From positions 1 to 38,648 of the IMG/VR virus record IMGVR_UViG_3300008448_000244: a stretch of DNA of 38,648 nucleotides. One strand, given 5' to 3'. The position numbers were made by a program, and so were the translations under genes. Positions 29,650-36,453 of the stretch are shown here, one piece after another. Each line of letters starts with the position of its first letter. The first letter of the stretch is position 1. The DNA comes from a virus. The notes under the pieces are model-generated. The model saw only the letters and a list, made by a program, of their open reading frames with translations. It did no database searches and was not told the origin of the DNA.

Positions 29650-30318
29650 ATGTCAGATCCGCTGAAACTATACCGAGACGCTGAATCCAAGGCCGGGCAA
29701 CCGGGCGCCCGCAAACGGTGGCGCCTTGCCTGTCACGCCCTTGCCCCGCTTGTCACCGACTCCGCCGCGCTGCAGGCCTATGAGACCGCTCAGGCGACAC
29801 ACAAACGGGCCGAATGGCGAACGGCCGCTAAAGCTATGGCGGCCGCCCTGCAGGGCATTGCACCGGCACCGGCCGTCATCAAACAGGAACGCCCGCCTAT
29901 GTCCCTTTGCGAGTTTCTGTCCCGCGCGGGCGGCCTTCGCGACACGGGCGGCGATCTAAAGGCTATGGGCGCGCACCTATGGCACCGGCGTGGGGCGTTC
30001 CGGCGCAAGCTAGTGACGGACACCGGCCTTGCGCTCGACTACGCCGCCGATCTCGCTTGCGAGCGCGGCTATGTGTCCGGCTATGCCTCGCCGTCCCTGG
30101 GCATGGGTGCGGATCGCGGCGACGAATTGCACCGGCTAGGCGTCGGCGAGCTCTTGACCGCCATTGAGCGCGAGATCAGCGGGACTCCCTGCTATCCGGC
30201 CGAGTCGGACTGGGCGCCGTATGTCGAGCCGGAACCGGAGGACGCCGACGCGCTCTATGCGGAAACATGGCCGGAGTCGGTTGACGACTGGGCAATGTCC
30301 TATGGGGAGGCGGCATGA
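29650..30318 (+). CDS. Early protein with phage polyvalent-protein-like segment
   Basis: A protein of 222 residues. The middle segment ('SLCEFLSRAGGLRDTGGDLKAMGAHLWHRRGAFRRKL...') has the 'F...RGGL.D.GGDL...G...WHR' pattern I know from domains inside large phage and conjugative-element polyvalent proteins. The C-terminus is acidic. ATG 29650 follows leader hairpin 3 and a good ribosome site, so an upstream in-frame start is rejected. Function unknown. Confidence 0.65.
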   Translation: MSDPLKLYRDAESKAGQPGARKRWRLACHALAPLVTDSAALQAYETAQATHKRAEWRTAAKAMAAALQGIAPAPAVIKQERPPMSLCEFLSRAGGLRDTGGDLKAMGAHLWHRRGAFRRKLVTDTGLALDYAADLACERGYVSGYASPSLGMGADRGDELHRLGVGELLTAIEREISGTPCYPAESDWAPYVEPEPEDADALYAETWPESVDDWAMSYGEAA

Positions 30319-30638
30319 TGCGCGATTCCCTGCAGCAAGAGATCGCCCGACGCGAGGCGGCCGGATGCGAGCGGCTTAGCGTGTCCGGCATGGCGGAGCG
30401 GTTCGCCCGTCTGGGCTATCGCCTAGACCGCTCGCTCGATTGTCGCGGCGTGGCGCGGGTGACGACAAGCGAAGGCGAGTCGCTTTCCTATCCATGCGTC
30501 ACAACCGGCGTGAAAGAGCGCGACTCCGGCCTTTCCGCGTTCAACGTCGGCGCTCGCCGCGACCACGCATTCCGCGCCATGCAAGAGCTTCGCCAGACGG
30601 CTTACGCCGTCACGCGCGGCGCCATTTTGGAGGCATAG
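30315..30638 (+). CDS. Early hypothetical protein
   Basis: A protein of 107 residues starting inside the previous gene's end (ATGATG overlap). Helix-rich ends flank a strand-rich middle ('YRLDRSLDCRGVARVTT...SLSYPC'). No domain recognised. Confidence 0.55.
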   Translation: MMRDSLQQEIARREAAGCERLSVSGMAERFARLGYRLDRSLDCRGVARVTTSEGESLSYPCVTTGVKERDSGLSAFNVGARRDHAFRAMQELRQTAYAVTRGAILEA

Positions 30639-30641
30639 ACA

Positions 30642-30884
30642 ATGAACCTAGCAGCCTGGGCAATGCGCCATGACTCGGAGGCGGTTAAACCCGCCTCCGA
30701 ATCCGTAACCCTAGCCGACGGTGCGGCTGATCAATCCCTGATTCCCGGTGTCGCGGCCGTCCCGCTAACCGCTCGCCAGATTGCCCAGGAACGGGCCCGG
30801 CGAGAGGCAAGGCGAGGGGCTGCAGGCTTGCCATGTGGCGGCCTATGGGATGAAACGGCCATGAATCAGGGGAGTCTTTTCTAA
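30642..30884 (+). CDS. Early protein ending in a sliding-clamp-binding-like motif
   Basis: A protein of 80 residues with a basic helix ('TARQIAQERARREARRG') and C-terminus 'DETAMNQGSLF'. QGSLF fits the bacterial beta-clamp-binding consensus (QL[SD]LF) except for Gly at position 2, and it stands at the exposed C-terminus where such motifs work. It might recruit or block host DnaN. The rest is unrecognised. Confidence 0.55.
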   Translation: MNLAAWAMRHDSEAVKPASESVTLADGAADQSLIPGVAAVPLTARQIAQERARREARRGAAGLPCGGLWDETAMNQGSLF

Positions 30885-31048
30885 TGATCAGCGACACGCT
30901 TTCAGACGCGGCCGCCACGGTTCGCGACTATCTCCGCATTGAGCCGGAAACCTATGCGGACCGGCAAGCGCGGGCCCTGATAGATCAGGCCCTGCAGGCA
31001 ATGGACACGGCGCGAACCTTTCTCGACACGCCCCCGGCCATGCCATGA
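30884..31048 (+). CDS. Small acidic early protein
   Basis: A helical protein of 54 residues starting on the last base of the previous stop (TAATG) and overlapping the next ATG (ATGA). 'ATVRDYLRIEPETYADRQARALIDQALQAMDTA' is regular amphipathic helix. The overlaps on both sides support it as real despite its size. No family recognised. Confidence 0.55.
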   Translation: MISDTLSDAAATVRDYLRIEPETYADRQARALIDQALQAMDTARTFLDTPPAMP

Positions 31049-31269
31049 TCACCACGCCGGACGATCTAAAGGCCGCGCGTCACCGTCTGGGCTGGAGTCT
31101 CCGCACAATGGCGCGAGCCCTCCGCCTAGCCGGGGCGCCGGAAAAGGCCGCCACGCGAGTCCGGGAAATGGAAGATGGGCGCCGGGAAATATCCGGGCCC
31201 GTCGCGGTCGCTGTTGAAGCCTTCGCGGACGGCTGGCGGCCGGATGATTGGAGCGAGCACGATGAATAG
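31045..31269 (+). CDS. Small Xre-like HTH protein
   Basis: A protein of 74 residues: 'TPDDLKAARHRLGWSLRTMARAL', a short linker and 'KAATRVREMEDGRREISGPVAVAVEAF' form a complete five-helix Cro-type fold. It is a candidate regulator of the early promoter. It overlaps both neighbours. Confidence 0.7.
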   Translation: MITTPDDLKAARHRLGWSLRTMARALRLAGAPEKAATRVREMEDGRREISGPVAVAVEAFADGWRPDDWSEHDE

Positions 31270-31462
31270 TCCCGCCAGGCGCAAGGCTGCAGCCGCTCAT
31301 GAGTCCAGGCTGCAGGCGGCCGGTTGGCGGCAAATAAAATTCCGAGCCGATCCTGAAATGCAAGCCGATCTCGCCGCGCTCATTGCCCGGCACGGCACCC
31401 TGCAGGCCGCGATCCGGGCCGCGATCGCCTGCGCGCGCGCACAGGACTCGCAGCCTGAATGA
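31262..31462 (+). CDS. Small ribbon-helix-helix-like protein
   Basis: A protein of 66 residues with a basic start ('ARRKAAAAHESRLQAAGW'), a possible DNA-contacting strand ('RQIKFRADPEMQADLAALIARHG') and a final helix ending at a run of alanines. The strand-helix-helix order resembles RHH repressors; this is inference. It is the last gene before the convergent terminator. Confidence 0.5.
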   Translation: MNSPARRKAAAAHESRLQAAGWRQIKFRADPEMQADLAALIARHGTLQAAIRAAIACARAQDSQPE

Positions 31463-31500
31463 ACCGCGCGTGCCGGCGCGAACCGTGGCTGAAAAACCAA

Positions 31501-31535
31501 GGCCCGGCCGGTGATTTCACCAGTCGGGCCTTTTT
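31501..31535 (+). terminator. Convergent terminator between early operons
   Basis: GGCCCG (31501-31506) pairs with CGGGCC (31525-31530), with an inner GGTGA/TCACC stem and five T at 31531-31535. Five A precede it at 31494-31498, so it may also stop minus-strand transcription. It separates the plus-strand early operon from the minus-strand replication operon. Confidence 0.75.
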
Positions 31536-31558
31536 CGTGGGCAGGAATCGACGGCGAA

Positions 31559-33952
31559 TCAGGACGCGCCGGGCGAGGGGCCGTTCCTGTAGAGCGTCTT
31601 TCCGCGCCCGCCTGACATTGGCACCGGGCCGCGCGCCTCATGGATCATGTCGCCGTCGACCAGCATCTTGATGACCCCCTCCAGCCGGCGGCTATCCATT
31701 TGCCGGTGCACGCGCTTGACCAGATCCGACCGGCTGATCTCCCCCGCCTGGCGGATGATCGTGCGCACGGACGTCATGTGCTGATCGTGCTCGCTCTCGC
31801 TCATATAATCCCGCGCCATCTCGACGGTCTGTTCCGCCGACCACCGCGCGAGCGCGATGCCCCAGTCCATGTCCTCCAGCGTGACCTTTGCCGCGGCACC
31901 GTCGCGACCGATCGCCCGGATCGTGGCCATGCGCTGCGCCATCTCCGCCGACCGGGTGAAAAACACCGCGTCCTGCTCGCGCCGCTCGCACTCCTGCCCG
32001 AATGCCATGTAGGACTGATGGGCATACTTGTCGTCCCAAGGCACGACGATCGAGGGCCCGTCCGAGGCGGCATTGTGTGACGTCGCGCGGCTGAGCGGAG
32101 GCAGGGACGCAACGATTGCGACCAGCCCGTCAACGATCGCGTCCGGCACGGCGGTCTTGTCCAGCAGCGGCTCGCGCTCCTCAATGCGGGCATGGGTCGA
32201 GAAGATCAGGAAGCGATTGAGGAAGCCGTTGAAAACGTCCCCGCCGTCGAGGTTCTGAAAGAACTCCTCGTGCGTGGACACGCCGTAGATGCTCAACGCG
32301 GGTGAAAAGATCGGCTCCCCTACCCTGCCCGCCCATTCCGGCGTGGCCATCGTGTCAAAGCTGGAGCCCCAGGCCGAACGCAGGGTGCGCGTGATCGCCT
32401 TCTCATGCGGCGATGCCTTGCGCCCGTTGATCCGGCCGAGATACCCGCCGAACTCGTCAATGCAGGTGAGCGTGAGCGGCTGGCGGTTCAGGCGCGAGAC
32501 CAGCGCCGACATGGACATGAACTCGCCGGGCCCGACATGGGCGCCGAGGGTTGCCGCACGCAACACGCGGTCGATCGCCTTGAGCGGGTGATCCTTTGCC
32601 GCGCCAGACGGCGCCAGAAACAGCCCATACAGGTGCGTTCCGGTGCGCGTAGGGCCTGAAAACGTGCGTCCTGCAGCCGTTCCGACGATCTCCAGCGCCG
32701 CCATGAGCGCGCCGGCACGCTGAGGCTTGCGCGCCGTATCGCAGATCCAGTCCGTGATCGAGCCGACAAGGCCGGGTGCGCGGGTGAGCGCGTCGGGAAG
32801 CTCGCCGCCGAACACCTGCAGGCTATCAGAAACCGGCGCGGTGACGGGCTGCAGGCGTTCAGGCGCGTGATCAACAACGGGCATAGGTGCCAACGCGTGA
32901 TCCACAACCGGCGCCCTCTCGCGCAACGGCTCAGGCAGGTCGTGGTCGCCCACCGTCGGCATATCGAGCGCGATCACCACGCTGTCATCCTTCAGGCCCA
33001 GCCGCTCGCGCAGCCAGTCCGTCGCCGCCGCTTGCTCGCAGTCCCGCGCGGCCATCACCAGGTCGATCGCCGAATAGGTCTCGTTCGTCCCGAAGTCCTT
33101 GATGCCGTCGCGCTGGATCGACAGGTTCAGTTTGCGCTCAGGAATCGGACGCCCGCCGGACGATGCCCGCCATGTAGCGACCGCCTCATAGCCGCCGCGC
33201 GCGGGCCTGCATCCGTACAGGTCGAGCGCGGGCACCCATGCCGGCAGGTTGGCGAGGGCGGCGGCTTTCGTCTCCGACCAGATCGAGTCGGGATCATGCT
33301 CCGATGCCGCACGCACAGGCCGATCAGGTCGCGAGCGGCCACCGCGCACCCAGCCGCATTGCTCGAGCGTTTCCTCAAGCGCAGCCAGGTCATCCTCATC
33401 GAACACCGGCAGGGCATCCGCGCGCACGGGTCCGGCGGTCCAGACGTAGGGCAGGAGCGTGCCGGGGTGGATCGAGGGCGGGCAAACGGTCTGGCGCGCG
33501 TCGAAGCCGGTCAACAGGTCGACCAGCCGTCCGTCGGGCCCGTCATAGGGCTTCGACTTGATCGTCTTCACCGCACGATACAGGCGCGTCTCGCCCTTGG
33601 ACCCGCGCTTGACCATCGGGCTGGCAGGGGCCGCGCGCAGCAGGGTGTCGAGCGCGTCCGGGTCCGTGGCGTCGAAATCCACCGCGATGACGTAGTAGCC
33701 GGGCCCGGCAGGCGATCCGAGAACGATGCCCACGTTGGCGTCGGGTGCCTTCATGGCGAGGCCGAGCTCGAACCCGGCCATCTGGCTGTCGCGGAACCGC
33801 TGCCACTTGGGCATGCCCTGCCAGTGACCGCCGCGACACTCGCCGGGCGCCTTACCCCTGCCGGCGTGGTGAGACGCGGACGGGGGCAAAATCGTGATGG
33901 GGTTGAAGCCGAGGGAGATGAGATCCGGGGCGGCTTGTGCGAAAGCTGACAC
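31559..33952 (-). CDS. Primase-polymerase / DUF3987-type helicase replication protein
   Basis: A protein of 797 residues. The N-terminal third has the bifunctional primase-polymerase pattern: 'GFNPITILPP', 'KWQRFRD', 'NVGIVLGS' and the acidic 'YYVIAVDFDATDPD' (residues 87-98) as metal-binding strand, later 'SKGETRLYRA'. The C-terminal half resembles helicase-like DUF3987 proteins with a P-loop-like 'APSGAAKDHPLKA' near 440 and 'TCIDEFGGYL' as Walker B. The last Walker A residue is Asp rather than Ser/Thr. I chose GTG 33952, which overlaps the upstream stop (TAGTG) and has GGAGG. An upstream extension is shadow sequence. Confidence 0.85.
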   Translation of the reverse strand: MSAFAQAAPDLISLGFNPITILPPSASHHAGRGKAPGECRGGHWQGMPKWQRFRDSQMAGFELGLAMKAPDANVGIVLGSPAGPGYYVIAVDFDATDPDALDTLLRAAPASPMVKRGSKGETRLYRAVKTIKSKPYDGPDGRLVDLLTGFDARQTVCPPSIHPGTLLPYVWTAGPVRADALPVFDEDDLAALEETLEQCGWVRGGRSRPDRPVRAASEHDPDSIWSETKAAALANLPAWVPALDLYGCRPARGGYEAVATWRASSGGRPIPERKLNLSIQRDGIKDFGTNETYSAIDLVMAARDCEQAAATDWLRERLGLKDDSVVIALDMPTVGDHDLPEPLRERAPVVDHALAPMPVVDHAPERLQPVTAPVSDSLQVFGGELPDALTRAPGLVGSITDWICDTARKPQRAGALMAALEIVGTAAGRTFSGPTRTGTHLYGLFLAPSGAAKDHPLKAIDRVLRAATLGAHVGPGEFMSMSALVSRLNRQPLTLTCIDEFGGYLGRINGRKASPHEKAITRTLRSAWGSSFDTMATPEWAGRVGEPIFSPALSIYGVSTHEEFFQNLDGGDVFNGFLNRFLIFSTHARIEEREPLLDKTAVPDAIVDGLVAIVASLPPLSRATSHNAASDGPSIVVPWDDKYAHQSYMAFGQECERREQDAVFFTRSAEMAQRMATIRAIGRDGAAAKVTLEDMDWGIALARWSAEQTVEMARDYMSESEHDQHMTSVRTIIRQAGEISRSDLVKRVHRQMDSRRLEGVIKMLVDGDMIHEARGPVPMSGGRGKTLYRNGPSPGAS

Positions 33953-34155
33953 TATCCCTCCGCCCCCACCGGAATCGTCCATGCGCTGACGATGCGGTCC
34001 CCGGCGGCCTTGTTCGCCTCGTTGACGATGATGCAGGCGAAGGTCAGGTACTCCTCCGCGGACAGGGTGCGCAGGTCGAACTTGCCCAGTGCGTCCAGGT
34101 GCGCACCGCCGATCTCGGATGCGCGCTTGATGTCGTCGAGTGTGAGAAACTGCAT
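33952..34155 (-). CDS. Small helical protein before primase
   Basis: A protein of 67 residues from ATG 34155 (a GTG one codon earlier is possible). 'FLTLDDIKRASEIGGAHLDALGKFDLRTLSAEEYLTFACIIVNEANKAAGDRI' is mostly helix. It overlaps the stop of the gene before it (TGATG) and the primase start (TAGTG). No family recognised; an accessory replication role is suggested only by position. Confidence 0.55.
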   Translation of the reverse strand: MQFLTLDDIKRASEIGGAHLDALGKFDLRTLSAEEYLTFACIIVNEANKAAGDRIVSAWTIPVGAEG

Positions 34156-34325
34156 CACTGAACCCCCAAAATTTCATTGCCGACCAGCAGCACGCGCTTG
34201 CCGTCGGGCAGCGCCTCCCAGTATTTCACCTGCACCGGGTCGCCCTTGTCGGGCTTGACGTTCAGGACGAACTCGCCGTCACGGGTCATGTACCCGCCGG
34301 TCACCTTCGCGTTGAAGCGGGTCAT
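34155..34325 (-). CDS. Small beta-rich protein
   Basis: A protein of 56 residues: 'FNAKVTGGYMTRDGEFVLNVKPDKGDPVQVKYWEALPDGKRVLLVGNEIL', alternating strands. ATG 34325 overlaps the TGA of the DnaA-domain gene (ATGA), and the longer upstream frame is not coding. Unknown function. A small nucleic-acid-binding fold would fit, but no motif proves it. Confidence 0.5.
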   Translation of the reverse strand: MTRFNAKVTGGYMTRDGEFVLNVKPDKGDPVQVKYWEALPDGKRVLLVGNEILGVQ

Positions 34326-34810
34326 GTGGCGGGCCCTCCCTTGAGCAGGCGCGCGGCATGGGCACGAACGCCCCACAAGACCGTCGTGTGATCGCGACCG
34401 CCGAAGTATCGACCGATGTCGTTCAGGCTGTAGCGACGGGTGCCGTCGGGGCGCATTACCCGCCAAGCCTGCCAGTACGCCTCTTGGCGCGGGTGCGAGA
34501 ACTCGTATCGCTTGCTGCCGGGACCGCCATGCGGAGCGCGCAGATCGGCGACCGTGAGCCCGTGCTTGGCGGCCACCTGCAGGGCGACCTCTGGCAGGGT
34601 TGGCGGCGTCTCGACAGCCTGAGCCCCGCGCAAGGCATTGGCCAAGGCCTTTGCCGTATGCAGCGCGCCGTGATGGTGGACGATGCGGCCGATGACGTGA
34701 CCGAGCAGGGCGTGCAGGTCGCCACTGTCCATTGAGCCAAGATTGCGCACGGCGGAGAACGCAGCCAGCCCCAGGGGGCGCTCGTCGTCGTTCACAGGGA
34801 CCGCGCTCAT
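34322..34810 (-). CDS. DnaA domain-IV-like DNA-binding protein
   Basis: A protein of 162 residues. Residues 70-155 resemble the C-terminal DNA-binding domain of DnaA: 'TLPEVALQVAAKHGLTVADL', a basic-aromatic linker, 'EAYWQAWRVM', 'YSLNDIGRYFGGRDHTTVL' and 'GVRAHAARLL'. 'GGRDHTTVL' (137-145) is the DnaA signature that reads DnaA boxes. The AAA+ ATPase domain is absent and is replaced by an unrelated helical N-terminus. It could mark a phage origin or compete with host DnaA. It overlaps GcrA by four bases. Confidence 0.88.
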   Translation of the reverse strand: MSAVPVNDDERPLGLAAFSAVRNLGSMDSGDLHALLGHVIGRIVHHHGALHTAKALANALRGAQAVETPPTLPEVALQVAAKHGLTVADLRAPHGGPGSKRYEFSHPRQEAYWQAWRVMRPDGTRRYSLNDIGRYFGGRDHTTVLWGVRAHAARLLKGGPAT

Positions 34811-35268
34811 GCAACGAACCTCCGCAGGGACCGCTCGTATTCCCGCGCCTTAACGGTCGGGCGGTAAACGATCGAGCGGTGGCCGGCGCAGTAGCTCGTG
34901 CCCCCGTCGCACGGGTTGCAGCACGCATCGCCGCCGTCCAGAATCCACGAGCACTCGCGCATGGTCCGTGACAGGAACGGACGCGCGGCCATGATGTCGA
35001 TGACCACCGGCACCGCGACCACCGCCTCCACCCGCGGCGGCTTGGGCGGCTTCGCTGGCTTGACGACCTTGAACCTCTTGACGCGCGGCGGCTTGGGGGC
35101 CGCCCTCGTCCTGATGCCATACGACGCCGCACCCTCGCGCCTGAGCCCCATGCGAAACAGCCGGCCACACACGGCGTTCCGGGTGACGCCAAAGTGCTGG
35201 GCGATCTGTTGTGCAGACTTGCCCGCGTTCCACAGGTCGCGCGCGGTCTCCTCGTTCCAGCCGCTCAT
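34807..35268 (-). CDS. gcrA: GcrA-family cell-cycle transcription regulator
   Basis: A protein of 153 residues. The N-terminal HTH 'WNEETARDLWNAGKSAQQIAQHFGVTRNAVCGRLFRMGL' (4-42) is the GcrA DNA-binding domain. A basic Lys/Pro linker (58-79) follows, and then the C-terminal Cys/His part 'CSWILDGGDACCNPC..GTSYCAGHRSIVYRP' (106-137), like the sigma70-interacting domain of GcrA. In Caulobacter GcrA activates promoters with CcrM-methylated GANTC sites together with sigma70. ATG 35268 overlaps the upstream stop (ATGA), which sets the start. Confidence 0.9.
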   Translation of the reverse strand: MSGWNEETARDLWNAGKSAQQIAQHFGVTRNAVCGRLFRMGLRREGAASYGIRTRAAPKPPRVKRFKVVKPAKPPKPPRVEAVVAVPVVIDIMAARPFLSRTMRECSWILDGGDACCNPCDGGTSYCAGHRSIVYRPTVKAREYERSLRRFVA

Positions 35269-35552
35269 GCCGGCACCCGTGCGCTGACCCAATCACGCAG
35301 ATCGGGCGTCATCCGGTAGCCGAGGCCGTGGACCGAGATCACGCCCTCCGGCGCATTCACGGCAGACAGGCGGTCGCGGATCCGCTTCACCTCGCCAAAC
35401 ACGGACTCCATGTCGCATCGCCGCGGCAGGGCCTCACGCAGCAGCAGGTTGGATGCGACCATGCCGCGCGCCGAGTACAGCATCGCCAGTACGCGCGCGG
35501 GGCGGAGCGGCAAGCCAATGCCGGACTGCAGCTTGTCGACGAGCGCGCTCAT
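35265..35552 (-). CDS. OmpR/PhoB-type winged-helix DNA-binding domain, stand-alone
   Basis: A protein of 95 residues, nearly only a winged helix: 'PARVLAMLYSARGMVASNLLLREAL', recognition helix 'MESVFGEVKRIRDRLSA' and wing 'GVISVHGLGYRMTPD'. The 'V.GLGYR' wing is diagnostic of response-regulator effector domains. No receiver domain, so activity would not depend on phosphorylation. It lies between the CtrA-like gene and gcrA, with ATGA overlaps. Confidence 0.8.
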   Translation of the reverse strand: MSALVDKLQSGIGLPLRPARVLAMLYSARGMVASNLLLREALPRRCDMESVFGEVKRIRDRLSAVNAPEGVISVHGLGYRMTPDLRDWVSARVPA

Positions 35553-35944
35553 GCGGCCACCGCCTGCGGCTGGAGCCGCGCGTTCAACCAGGCGCGTGCT
35601 TCCGGTGAGAGCGAGTAGCCGCCAGTCCCAAAGGCGGCGGGGATGCAGCGTTCGGGCGCTCCAAGCGGGACGATGTGCTTGCGGATCTCGCAGATCGCGA
35701 CCGGCACGCTCTTGAGAATCGGGCCGTCGCCGTTGTCGTGCTCAAAGACGTGGGCATAGATGGTCTCCGCACTGATGAGGCGGTCCGTGTTGAGCAGCAG
35801 GGCCAGAATGCGGGCGTGCTTGGGGCGCACGCCGGTCGCGGTGCGGATGCGGGTAATCTGATCCTCAGTGCCGGTCAGGCCGGACAGTTGCTCGCGCAGG
35901 TACTCGACCTCAGCGCGGAGGGCTTCGATGGTGGAGATGCTCAC
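35549..35944 (-). CDS. CtrA/OmpR-like winged-helix protein with N-terminal coiled coil
   Basis: A protein of 131 residues. A short coiled coil ('EALRAEVEYLREQLSGL', 7-23) is followed by a winged helix: 'RPKHARILALLLNTDRLISAETIYAHVFE', recognition helix 'LKSVPVAICEIRKHI' (77-91) and wing 'FGTGGYSLS'. The helix pattern is close to CtrA ('IIDVFICKLRKKL'). GTG 35944 overlaps the HNH stop (GTGA) and has AAGGAAG, so an upstream in-frame extension is rejected. The receiver domain is missing. It may compete for CtrA sites or control phage genes. Confidence 0.78.
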   Translation of the reverse strand: MSISTIEALRAEVEYLREQLSGLTGTEDQITRIRTATGVRPKHARILALLLNTDRLISAETIYAHVFEHDNGDGPILKSVPVAICEIRKHIVPLGAPERCIPAAFGTGGYSLSPEARAWLNARLQPQAVAA

Positions 35945-36453
35945 AGGAGTCTTCCTTGCTTTTGAGCGAAAACAATAGGGTCGGTGTTTGACTTGCGGCT
36001 GTTGCACGGGCGGCAAAGCATTTGAGCGTTGCGGACACAGTGCTTCCCGCCTCTCGACACCGGCGTGATGTGGTCAAGAGTGAGTTTGGCGGAGCGTCCA
36101 CACGACGCGCATCGATCGCGCTGACGCTGCTTCAGGGCTGAGATTTCTTCGGCCGAGATACTTCCGTCCACCCCGATTATTGCGCAGCGGCGCTTGTGAC
36201 GTTTTGCGGCCGCACCGTCGGGGTTGTTTTGTGTCCAGCGCCGATAGCGCTCGTTCTCAACGGCGCGGTTGCGGGCGCGATATCGGGACGCTGTGGCCTT
36301 CAGCGTCTCAGCTTTGGCTGAGTACGTCTTTCGCTCACGGAGGCGCCGTGCCTCCCTTGTGGCCGCCACGTATTCCGCAGCGCAGGCCGCGCACCTTCCG
36401 TTTTTCCATCGCTTCGCAAAGTGACCGCGAACGCAGGGGGCAACACTTTCCAT
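35941..36453 (-). CDS. HNH endonuclease
   Basis: A protein of 170 residues. The C-terminal HNH domain has zinc pairs 'CASC' (115-118) and 'CRPC' (147-150), catalytic 'TLDHITPVSRGG' (His 128) and 'RNAQML' (Asn 142). The N-terminus has another Cys pair ('CAAC') and basic helices for DNA binding. It may be a homing-type or replication-associated nicking enzyme. It is not next to the terminase, so a packaging role is less likely. Its ATG overlaps the helicase stop by one base (TAATG). Confidence 0.88.
   Translation of the reverse strand: MESVAPCVRGHFAKRWKNGRCAACAAEYVAATREARRLRERKTYSAKAETLKATASRYRARNRAVENERYRRWTQNNPDGAAAKRHKRRCAIIGVDGSISAEEISALKQRQRDRCASCGRSAKLTLDHITPVSRGGKHCVRNAQMLCRPCNSRKSNTDPIVFAQKQGRLL

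Noticed and set aside
34177-35192. Upstream extensions of the primase frame (to 34177) and of the 56-residue gene frame (to 35192)
   Set aside because: They run across the small genes, DnaA-domain and GcrA genes in a shadow frame. Start codons overlapping the previous stops explain the real starts.
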